Of a DNA stretch of 7,699 nt, positions 1 to 5,456 are shown piece after piece. A model generated the notes under the pieces. That model was not told the DNA's origin and ran no database searches. It worked only from the letters and a program-made list of their open reading frames with translations. Within the stretch, counting starts at the first letter, position 1; every line of letters starts with the position of its first letter. A program made the position numbers and the translations under genes. This DNA is from Scleromatobacter sp045810265. GTDB lineage: Bacteria > Pseudomonadota > Gammaproteobacteria > Burkholderiales > Burkholderiaceae_C. The stretch is from NCBI GenBank assembly GCA_045810265.1, contig JBJMWF010000040.1, positions 1-7,699 on the forward strand. Direction: 5' to 3'.

Positions 1-58
1 GCTCGAGGACGCCCAGGCCGATGCGCGGGAACAGCAACGCGTCCTGGGCGATCTTCAT
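1..58 (-). CDS. 5' end of an unidentified gene, probably in the polysaccharide operon (cut by window edge)
   Basis: An ATG at 58-56 opens a frame that stays open for 19 codons to the window edge. It begins MKIAQDALLFPRIGLGVLE. The ATG overlaps the TGA of the preceding Wzz-like gene by four bases (ATGA), the same arrangement as the gene pair upstream, so translational coupling is likely. A weak GGA sits about eight bases ahead of the ATG. Too little protein is visible to assign a family. An O-antigen ligase/polymerase or another polysaccharide-assembly membrane protein would fit the context, but this is a guess from neighbours only. Confidence 0.6.
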   Translation of the reverse strand, partial: MKIAQDALLFPRIGLGVLE

Positions 59-774
59 GCGGCGTCCGGTGCGGCCGGCGGCCGTTCGAGCAAGGCCTCG
101 CGTGCCTTGGCGGACAGCGTCGGGATCGCGCCCAGCACCGGCGCGCCCAGCGCCCACTCGGCCTCGCGCGGCGAGCGCATGCGTTCGCCGCGCAGCTCGC
201 GCAGGCCGGCCAACAGCAGCCCCAGCAACAGGCCAGCCACCAAGCCGGGCAAGGTCGTGCCGGGCCGCTCGCCGCGGGCCGCCACCGTCCGATCGGACAT
301 CGCCCGCACCACGCGGCCCGCGGCCGGCGCCGCCTGTCGCAGCAGCGCTTCGATGTCGTCGTACCGGCTCAGGTGATCCAGGCGCAGGCGCAGCGAGGAG
401 GCCGGTGCTGCGTCGGCCAGGTGATTCTGCGCCTGCCCTGCGGCAGGCCGGCTGGCGGCCGTGCCGGCGCCCAGGTCGAGCCGCAGATGCAGGCTCGATG
501 CGGAAGCGGCAGGCGCGTCCTGGATCGACTGCACCCGCGGCGGGACGCCGGCCAGCTGGACGGGCGCCGGGTGCGGCCAGAACTGCGTCGACGCCAGCCC
601 GCCCGCGAGCGCGCACAACGCGATCAGGCCGGCATGGCGCCAGGGCACCGCGATCAGGCGTTGCGCGACGATGGCCGGCGGATCAGCCTGCGACCCGGCA
701 TCGGTGGCGAAGCGCTGGCGCCGTTCGTCGTCGAGGATACGCGCGGACCGCGGCTCGGAAGCGGTCCGAGTCAT
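55..774 (-). CDS. Short Wzz-like chain-length determinant / polysaccharide co-polymerase-type membrane protein
   Basis: This is a 239-residue protein with a hydrophobic segment near residues 47-63 and a second, strongly hydrophobic one at about 174-191. Directly after the second comes LRELRGERMRSPREAEWALG and then APVLGAIPTL (residues 192-220). That juxtamembrane and C-terminal pattern (an R/S-P-x-E-x-E-x-A-L-G-x-P-V-L-G-x-I-P stretch) is characteristic of Wzz/GNVR-type polysaccharide co-polymerases, which sit in the inner membrane and control polysaccharide chain length or export. The loop between the two segments is only about 110 residues, much shorter than in typical Wzz proteins. It contains the motif ASSLxLRLD twice (92-100 and 125-133). 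No tyrosine-kinase (BY-kinase) domain is fused. The ATG at 774 overlaps the TGA of the tandem hydrolase gene (ATGA), and its own TGA overlaps the next ATG. The family call is good; the exact role is uncertain because of the reduced periplasmic part. Confidence 0.75.
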   Translation of the reverse strand: MTRTASEPRSARILDDERRQRFATDAGSQADPPAIVAQRLIAVPWRHAGLIALCALAGGLASTQFWPHPAPVQLAGVPPRVQSIQDAPAASASSLHLRLDLGAGTAASRPAAGQAQNHLADAAPASSLRLRLDHLSRYDDIEALLRQAAPAAGRVVRAMSDRTVAARGERPGTTLPGLVAGLLLGLLLAGLRELRGERMRSPREAEWALGAPVLGAIPTLSAKAREALLERPPAAPDAA

Positions 775-2648
775 GTCGCGTATCCGCGCGAGCGGGCGAT
801 CGCACGCAGCGCTTCGACGGCAAAGGATGGGCGCCTGTCCGCGGCCTTGACCGCTTCTTCGACCTGCGGCGACCCGACGCCGGAGCGCACCGGCGACAGC
901 AGCGCATCGAGGCGCGCATAGAGTCGGCCCCGATCGCCCGGGCTGGCGAAACCAGGGGCGGCCGCGACGTGGCAGACCTTCACGCCGCCGTCGCGCAGCC
1001 GGCGCAGGACACCGCCGCCCAGATCGGATCGAGACAGCAGCAGGTTCAACGACGCCTCTCGAGGGGCAGCGCACGCCAGCTCGATGGCCGATACGTCCCC
1101 GAACGCCCGCAGCACGCGCGCCCAGGCGCGCGGCGCACGAGGCTCGGTCGACGGCGGCTCGGGCCGTCGCAGCGGGGCCGGATCGATGGCGATGATGCGC
1201 TCGGCCGCCAGGCCTGCCACCGCAGCGCGCCAGGCGCGCGTGGCGCCGGCGCCGATACCCACTACCGTACACGCCCGGACGCCCTTCTCCCGGCGCAACC
1301 AGGCCACGGCCCGCGAGACCTCGCCGACGATGGCCGCATCGTCGTCTGCATGCGCCGGGCCGTGGGCGCTGTCGCCGACGCCGGCGGCATCGAGCCGCAG
1401 CACCACCTCGCCCAGCGCGGCGCGATGGCGCGCCCAAGGCACCCACAGCCGATGCGGGCCGATGCGGCGGCTGCGACCCGATGACAACAGCACGATGGCA
1501 TCGCGCGGCGGCGCGTTGGCGTCGCTCTCGGCGTCATCGCGTTCAGCGAGCACGCCCACGAGCGGGGGCTGGCCGGCATCCTCGATGCGCACGACGCGCT
1601 CGCGCAGCGCCACGCCGTGCTCGCGCAGCCGCATCGATGCCGGCGCATCGGCCCTCGACAGGCTGAGCACCGCCGTCGTGGCCGCGTCCAGGCGCGCCTG
1701 GGCCAGGGCCGCATGGGTGCGTGCGTTGGAGGGATCCGCGACGCCGAAGTCCTCGATCATCGGCACGCCGCGCAGCACCGTCGAGTCAGCGGCGCGCTCG
1801 CGCAGCCAGCGCACGATCTGCGCCGTCGCCGGCGCTGCGCACGGGTCGGCGTGCACACGCTCGCACACGCGCATGCCCATGCGCGCGAGCGCGTCCGCGG
1901 CCGCGCGGCCGCAGGCCTGCGCTGGCCGCACGAGCAGGGCCTCCAGCACCGAGGTCGTCGCGGCGGCGGGCCAGCGCAGCGCGGACAGCGCCTCCAGATG
2001 CCGAACCGGCAGCGCGAAGCCGCCCAGCGATACGGGCAACTGCGCCGGATCCAGCAAGGCGCCCGGCAGCGGCGCGGCCAGACCCGCGCCGACGACCGCC
2101 TGGTCGCGGACGAAGGCGCGGCCGCTGGCCACGGGCGTCAGCGCCACCAGTGCGTCCACGTCCTGGCGCACCGCCGCGGCATGGGCGGCCAGCAGCGCGC
2201 CCAGCCGCAGGCCGATGAACGCCAGCCGATCGTGGCCGGACAGCGCGAGCGCGCGGATGGCTGCGGCGTCGAACGCGGCCAGCGCGTCGGCGATGGTCGT
2301 GGCACCGGTGGGCGCCGACGAATCGCCGGTGTCCGGCCACTCGAAGCGCAGCGTGCCCAGGCCGCCGTCGGCCAGTGCGACGGCAAGCGCGCGTTGGCCG
2401 TCGTAAGCCGCGACGTCTTCCTCGCCCCAGGAACTCGCCAGCACGATCGCCAACGGCAACGCGGACGACGCGCCGGCGCGCGGCGCATGCCACCACGCCA
2501 GACAGGTATGACCGGCGGCCTCGATCAGCACGGGCTGGGCCTCGGGTCCCTGCGCGCAGCGCGGCGCCTGCTCCTCGGCGGTCGCCCGCTCCTGCCGACG
2601 ATCGGCCGGCAGCGGCGCGAACGCGGCGCGAGCTTCGCCCGAGGTCAC
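771..2648 (-). CDS. Tandem alpha/beta-hydrolase-like protein, probably non-catalytic, in polysaccharide operon
   Basis: This is a 625-residue protein from a GTG at 2648, with two alpha/beta-hydrolase-like halves. In the first (about 38-285), YDGQRALAVALADGGLGTLR (82-101) leads to EWPDTGDS (103-110), and the expected nucleophile elbow is FIGLRLGA (144-151). In the second (about 345-585), RRIGPHRLWVPWARHRAALG (394-413) leads to VLRLDAAGVGDS (416-427), and the elbow is VVGIGAGA (462-469). Both elbows keep the glycines of GxSxG, but serine is replaced by Arg148 and Gly466. The second half has a candidate acid residue (Asp542), but the place where the catalytic His is expected (about 563-570, AAPGFASP) has none. 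Catalysis therefore looks unlikely in either half. Related two-domain hydrolases occur in polysaccharide clusters, but no substrate is known to me. The gene overlaps the downstream Wzz-like gene by four bases. The start is uncertain: the frame is open to 2879, no good Shine-Dalgarno precedes the GTG, and residues 1-37 look unconserved. Confidence 0.8.
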   Translation of the reverse strand: MTSGEARAAFAPLPADRRQERATAEEQAPRCAQGPEAQPVLIEAAGHTCLAWWHAPRAGASSALPLAIVLASSWGEEDVAAYDGQRALAVALADGGLGTLRFEWPDTGDSSAPTGATTIADALAAFDAAAIRALALSGHDRLAFIGLRLGALLAAHAAAVRQDVDALVALTPVASGRAFVRDQAVVGAGLAAPLPGALLDPAQLPVSLGGFALPVRHLEALSALRWPAAATTSVLEALLVRPAQACGRAAADALARMGMRVCERVHADPCAAPATAQIVRWLRERAADSTVLRGVPMIEDFGVADPSNARTHAALAQARLDAATTAVLSLSRADAPASMRLREHGVALRERVVRIEDAGQPPLVGVLAERDDAESDANAPPRDAIVLLSSGRSRRIGPHRLWVPWARHRAALGEVVLRLDAAGVGDSAHGPAHADDDAAIVGEVSRAVAWLRREKGVRACTVVGIGAGATRAWRAAVAGLAAERIIAIDPAPLRRPEPPSTEPRAPRAWARVLRAFGDVSAIELACAAPREASLNLLLSRSDLGGGVLRRLRDGGVKVCHVAAAPGFASPGDRGRLYARLDALLSPVRSGVGSPQVEEAVKAADRRPSFAVEALRAIARSRGYAT

Positions 2649-2809
2649 GATGCGGTGGCGCAACGAAGCGGGCGATGCGCGCCGCGCTCGTCCCAGGCCC
2701 GTGCGGGCGCCGCGTCGCGAATCACATGCGCGCGAACGACTGCGACGCGGGCTCCAAGGCACGGCGTCCAGGCGGATCGGCAGGCGGTGATGACGAAGGC
2801 GGCAGGCAT
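2645..2809 (-). CDS. Possible 54-residue leader ORF coupled to the tandem hydrolase gene
   Basis: An ATG at 2809 opens a 54-codon frame that ends in TGA at 2647-2645. The stop overlaps the GTG start proposed for the hydrolase gene (GTGA), the same four-base overlap seen at the next two junctions of this operon. The peptide begins MPAAFVITACRSAW and is rich in Ala and Arg (end: GAHRPLRCATAS). I recognise no family, signal peptide or membrane segment. Counting by eye, about three quarters of its codons end in G or C, only slightly more than in the alternative frame over the same bases, so codon use does not decide it. No clear Shine-Dalgarno precedes the ATG, and it lies only about 15 bases from a predicted transcription start. 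It could be a real small gene, a translated leader, or the true N-terminus of the hydrolase separated by a frameshift. Confidence 0.3.
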   Translation of the reverse strand: MPAAFVITACRSAWTPCLGARVAVVRAHVIRDAAPARAWDERGAHRPLRCATAS

Positions 2810-2830
2810 GGTTACAAAAAGTATCGGCCG

Positions 2831-2860
2831 ATTCTAGCGGCGCCCCTCGAGCCTGCTCGA
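2831..2860 (-). promoter_or_regulatory. Candidate promoter of the polysaccharide operon
   Basis: On the minus strand TAGAAT (2836-2831) matches the sigma-70 -10 consensus at five of six positions. It lies 21 bases upstream of the ATG at 2809 and 182 bases upstream of the GTG at 2648. No convincing -35 box is present at 16-18 bases (CGAGCA or TCGAGC are poor). The -35 position is occupied by an inverted repeat, which would fit a promoter that needs an activator or is blocked by a repressor. The assignment rests on one hexamer and position only. Confidence 0.35.
2847..2860. repeat. Inverted repeat over the -35 region, possible operator
   Basis: TCGAGC-CT-GCTCGA is a perfect 6-bp inverted repeat with a 2-base centre. 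It sits about 10 bases upstream of the candidate -10 box TAGAAT, exactly where a -35 box would be. The symmetry is visible directly. That a regulator binds here is inference, and short GC-rich palindromes also arise by chance. Confidence 0.35.
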
Positions 2861-2908
2861 CCGCGGAAACCCCGGCCACTGCCAGTTAAGTCACGCGCCG
2901 CGCGTTCC

Positions 2909-3637
2909 TCATGCGGCCGGCTCGCCCGCTGGCGCCAATGCGCGCACCAGCCGCCTCAACCCGAGCCAGGCCTGCGGCGGAATCTCGTGTCCGCCGTCGA
3001 ACGGCCGCCAGCGAACGTGGGCACCGACGCCTTCGAGCGCAGCGCGCAGCGAGTGGCCTGCGGCGATGGCCAGATTGGGATCGGCGCGCCCGTGCAGCAG
3101 TTCGACGCGCACCCCGCGCAGGCGGTGCAGCGCCGGCGTCCACTCGGCGAACGCAAGGCGCGAGGCCGACCACAGCACCAGCGCGTCCACCGGCAGGGGC
3201 GGCGTCTGCAGCACCGCATCGAGCGCCAGCATCGCGCCTTGCGAGAAGCCGGCGAGCACCAGAGGCAATCCGGGCGCGCGCTGGCGCAGCGCACGCGCGG
3301 CCGCGTGCACCGCGTCACGCGCGGGCTCGCGCCCGCCTGGATGGCTGTCGTGCAGGTCGGCCGGGCCTGCCGCCATGCGGGCCGCGCGCGCCGCGTCGTC
3401 CACGGGCCACCAGGCGCGGCCGCCACCCGCGCGTTCGATGGGGCCGGACGGCAACACGATGAGTGCAGGCAGCTTCAGCGACGCCGCGATCGGCGCGAGC
3501 TGCGCCGGCGCCATGTCCAGGCCGTGCAGCAAGATCACGGCCGCCTGCGGGGTGCCGACGGGCTCGATCCAGACGGCATCGGGACATGCGCCGGGCGCGG
3601 CGCCGGAATCGTTCTGGTTCACGCCGTCATTCTGCAC
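2909..3637 (-). CDS. Carboxylesterase/phospholipase-family alpha/beta hydrolase (abhydrolase_2 type)
   Basis: This is a 242-residue cytoplasmic-type serine hydrolase with no signal peptide. LLHGLDMAP (36-44) is the oxyanion-hole HG strand-loop, and GFSQGA (130-135) is the GxSxG nucleophile elbow with Ser132. HGRADPNL (182-189) carries the acid Asp186, and DGGHEIP (214-220) carries His217. This complete, correctly ordered triad and the length of about 220-240 residues match the small carboxylesterase/lysophospholipase family (Pfam abhydrolase_2), whose members cleave carboxylic ester or thioester bonds. The substrate cannot be told from sequence. The gene starts 24 bases after the HD-GYP-like gene ends, so the two are probably co-transcribed. 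The start is uncertain: GTG 3637 and GTG 3622 are both in frame, no ATG is available near the N-terminus, and no clear Shine-Dalgarno is seen. The conserved part begins near residue 22. Confidence 0.85.
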   Translation of the reverse strand: MQNDGVNQNDSGAAPGACPDAVWIEPVGTPQAAVILLHGLDMAPAQLAPIAASLKLPALIVLPSGPIERAGGGRAWWPVDDAARAARMAAGPADLHDSHPGGREPARDAVHAAARALRQRAPGLPLVLAGFSQGAMLALDAVLQTPPLPVDALVLWSASRLAFAEWTPALHRLRGVRVELLHGRADPNLAIAAGHSLRAALEGVGAHVRWRPFDGGHEIPPQAWLGLRRLVRALAPAGEPAA

Positions 3638-3661
3638 GCCGCGAAGTGGCGGCCGGCCGCG

Positions 3662-4780
3662 TCAGTCGTCCGGGTAGAGCGTTTCCCAAGGCACCCGCAC
3701 CATCACGTCGGCGTCCGGCACCAGCGCCACGATCGCGTTGGCCTTGTCGGTCGTCTCGCGGCGCTGCGGCTTCATCATCGGCTGGCCGGCGGCGTTGGTC
3801 AGGCAGGCGACCACCGGCGTGGTGACCGTCTCGCCGCGCTGGATGACGATGGCGATCTCGCTCGAGGCCAGGCGCACGAAGCAGCCAGGCGGATAGATGC
3901 CGAATTCCTTGACCAGTGCGGCGGCCAACGGGTGGCCGGCGCTGCGCGTGAAGATGTCGCGCGCGGCGATGTTGGGCGCGAGCGCGACGCGTGACGAACG
4001 CGCGCTGAGCTTGGCGGTGAAGACGTCCGCATAGTGCAGCGCCTGGGCCAGTTCGACCACGTCGGTGCGGCGATGCGGATAGCCGTTGCCGTCGGTCAGC
4101 TCGTGGTGCTGTTCGACGCCCGCGAGCCACAGCGGGTCGGCAATGCCGGCGGCGGCGAGCATCCGGGCGCTGCGGATCGGATGATCGAGGATCGCGGCGC
4201 GCTGCTCCGGCGTCGGCGGCACGGGCTGCACCGCCAGCCGGCCTTGCAGCTCGATCATCGACAGGTTCATTGACATGGCGGCGCACACCAGCACGCGGCG
4301 CTGGTTCTCGTTCCAGCCCATGCGCTTGCCGGTCAGGCAGCACACGGCGGCGCAGTGCAGCGAATGCGACACGCCGTAGAACTGCAGCTTGGTCTGGTCG
4401 TGGCGCAGGATCTGGAACAGGACCTTGTCCGGATAGCGATCTGCCAGTGCCATCAGCACGTTGACGATCTCGTCGAGCGACGAACGCAGGTCGGCCGGCG
4501 ACGTCGTCAGCAAGGTGTGGAGCCGGCCGCTGGACAGACGCCAACGGCCGAAGAAGCCCTCCCTGGGCCTGGCAGAGGCGACGCTGGCGGCCTGCGCGGC
4601 GCGCATCTCTACGGCGTCGACGAACATTCCCCGCGCCAGCAGCGCGTTGAGCATGGCGACATCGACCACCCGATGCCCGCGCGCCAGCAGCAGCTTGCCT
4701 TCGCCATCGCGAATGCCCCAGGCCAGCGGGAGGCCCGGCTTGATCTGGTAGGCGACTTCGTGGAGCGGCAGCAACTGCAT
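3662..4780 (-). CDS. HD-GYP-type c-di-GMP phosphodiesterase homologue with a degenerate HD site
   Basis: This 372-residue soluble protein has three parts. An N-terminal segment (about 1-60) contains GEGKLLLARGHRVVD (26-40). The HD-GYP-like core (about 100-260) follows. A conserved C-terminal extension starts IYPPGCFVRL (295-304). Within the core, the late HD-GYP signatures are intact: DHP (199-201) and HHELTDGNGYP (225-235), followed by HYADVFTA (249-256). The His-Asp dyad normally found as HDIGK is replaced by MSMNLSM (169-175). HD-GYP enzymes hydrolyse c-di-GMP at a di- or tri-iron centre. Losing the HD dyad should impair metal binding, so this copy is more likely a c-di-GMP sensor or scaffold than an active hydrolase (inference). 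ATG 4780 was chosen because GAGGTG lies six bases upstream; an in-frame GTG at 4843 would add 21 unconserved residues. The esterase gene follows after 24 bases. Confidence 0.85.
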   Translation of the reverse strand: MQLLPLHEVAYQIKPGLPLAWGIRDGEGKLLLARGHRVVDVAMLNALLARGMFVDAVEMRAAQAASVASARPREGFFGRWRLSSGRLHTLLTTSPADLRSSLDEIVNVLMALADRYPDKVLFQILRHDQTKLQFYGVSHSLHCAAVCCLTGKRMGWNENQRRVLVCAAMSMNLSMIELQGRLAVQPVPPTPEQRAAILDHPIRSARMLAAAGIADPLWLAGVEQHHELTDGNGYPHRRTDVVELAQALHYADVFTAKLSARSSRVALAPNIAARDIFTRSAGHPLAAALVKEFGIYPPGCFVRLASSEIAIVIQRGETVTTPVVACLTNAAGQPMMKPQRRETTDKANAIVALVPDADVMVRVPWETLYPDD

Positions 4781-4786
4781 GCAGGG

Positions 4787-4792
4787 CACCTC
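4787..4792 (-). promoter_or_regulatory. Ribosome binding site of the HD-GYP-like gene
   Basis: GAGGTG on the minus strand lies six bases before the ATG at 4780. It is one of the clearest Shine-Dalgarno sequences in this window and decides between this ATG and the in-frame GTG at 4843. Confidence 0.6.
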
Positions 4793-4910
4793 GGTTCCGG
4801 AAGCGGGGCAATCGCCTCCGCCAATGCGCGGGGGCTCCCGCACATCCGGTTCTTCGGATCATCGCCCGGCAACTTCAGGATGCAGCCGCGTCGGCCGCGC
4901 CGACCTGCTT

Positions 4911-4938
4911 ACTAAATCACGATGTCCTGCGCTGTCAG
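4911..4938 (-). promoter_or_regulatory. Candidate sigma-70 promoter of the HD-GYP/esterase unit
   Basis: On the minus strand CTGACA (4938-4933; five of six to TTGACA) is followed after 16 bases by TTTAGT (4916-4911; four of six to TATAAT). Transcription would begin near 4904, giving a leader of about 120 bases before the ATG at 4780. The site lies in the 201-base gap between the globin and HD-GYP genes, and a duplicated heptamer overlaps and precedes the -35 box. It is a match by eye only. Confidence 0.4.
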
Positions 4939-4963
4939 GAGATCTTGACGCCGCGCGTCAGGA
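4934..4963 (-). repeat. Direct repeat TCCTGAC next to the candidate promoter
   Basis: The heptamer TCCTGAC occurs twice on the minus strand, at 4940-4934 and 4963-4957, 23 bases apart (about two helical turns). The downstream copy overlaps the -35 box CTGACA. Such spacing on one face of the helix is what a dimeric activator would use, but two heptamers are weak evidence. Confidence 0.25.
4946..4960 (-). terminator. Hairpin 3' of the globin gene, possible weak terminator
   Basis: TGACGC-GCG-GCGTCA forms a perfect 6-bp stem with a 3-base loop, starting 21 bases after the globin stop codon. It is followed by AGATCTCC rather than a run of U, so it is not a typical intrinsic terminator. It could protect the 3' end or act with Rho. 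It separates the globin gene from the candidate HD-GYP promoter. Confidence 0.25.
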
Positions 4964-4981
4964 ACGCGCCGCACGCCTGGT

Positions 4982-5413
4982 TCAACCGGCGCGGTTGCGC
5001 ATGTGGTCGGCGGTGTTGGCGAACGAGACGATCAGGCGTTGCTGCATGTCCTGCGTGAAACCGCCGGCCTCGCCGATCTCGGCCATCGCCAGGCCCATGC
5101 ACGCGAGCCACTGGTCGCGCGCCTCGATGCCGATGGGATACGGCAGATGGCGCGCGCGCAGCCGCGGGTGGCCGAAGCGTTCGACGTACAGGTCGGGGCC
5201 GCCCAGCCAGCCGGTGAGGAACCAGGCGAACTTGTCGCGCGAGCCCTCGAGGCTGGCCGGATGCAGCGCGCGCAGGGCGGCGAAGTCGGGCTCCAGGTCC
5301 ATCAGGTCGTAGAAGCGGTTGACCAGCGCGCGCACGCCGGCGACGCCGCCCAGTTGCTCGAACGGGGTCGGCGGCTTGGGATCGGTCGTGGAGACAGGAA
5401 CGGAAACAGTCAT
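4982..5413 (-). CDS. Group II truncated hemoglobin
   Basis: This is a 143-residue single-domain heme protein of the 2-on-2 (truncated) globin fold. PFEQLGG (17-23) opens the globin domain. FYDLM (34-38) supplies the distal Phe-Tyr pair, with Tyr35 as TyrB10. WFLTGWLGGPDLYVERFGHP (64-83) is the hallmark E-F stretch, and LRARHLPYPI (85-94) carries the proximal heme ligand His89. RDQWLACM (99-106) carries Trp102, the group II marker TrpG8. Group II members bind O2, NO or peroxide and are linked to oxygen handling or NO/nitrosative stress. The partner reductase is usually separate, and none is seen here. ATG 5413 gives an N-terminus rich in Thr/Pro/Ser; an upstream TTG at 5437 is possible. The FlhG-like gene ends only 43 bases upstream, so the two may be co-transcribed. 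Confidence 0.93.
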   Translation of the reverse strand: MTVSVPVSTTDPKPPTPFEQLGGVAGVRALVNRFYDLMDLEPDFAALRALHPASLEGSRDKFAWFLTGWLGGPDLYVERFGHPRLRARHLPYPIGIEARDQWLACMGLAMAEIGEAGGFTQDMQQRLIVSFANTADHMRNRAG

Positions 5414-5456
5414 GCCGCCATTGTCCAACGCGCGCAAGGCCCCGCGCGTCAGGCGG

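Noticed and set aside
21..1484. Long open frame on the plus strand opposite the Wzz-like and hydrolase genes
   Set aside because: Its translation is low-complexity, rich in Arg, Ala and Pro, with no motif. It is the usual antisense shadow of GC-rich genes.
771..2648. Annotating the 625-residue protein as an active lipase, esterase or peptidase
   Set aside because: Both nucleophile elbows lack serine and no complete triad can be placed in either half.
1..2809. PEP-CTERM/exosortase-associated operon, suggested by a hydrolase next to a Wzz-like gene
   Set aside because: No exosortase, PEP-CTERM protein, acyl carrier protein or ligase is visible here. The idea would need the sequence beyond the left edge.
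2893..2905. ACGCGC-G-GCGCGT inverted repeat just after the esterase stop, considered as a terminator
   Set aside because: The real loop is at most 3 bases with a 5-bp stem, and no U-run follows on the minus strand. It is not supportable as an intrinsic terminator.
2375..3994. Long plus-strand open frame across the hydrolase, esterase and HD-GYP genes
   Set aside because: It spans three well-supported minus-strand genes and an intergenic gap, has a biased composition and no recognisable domain.
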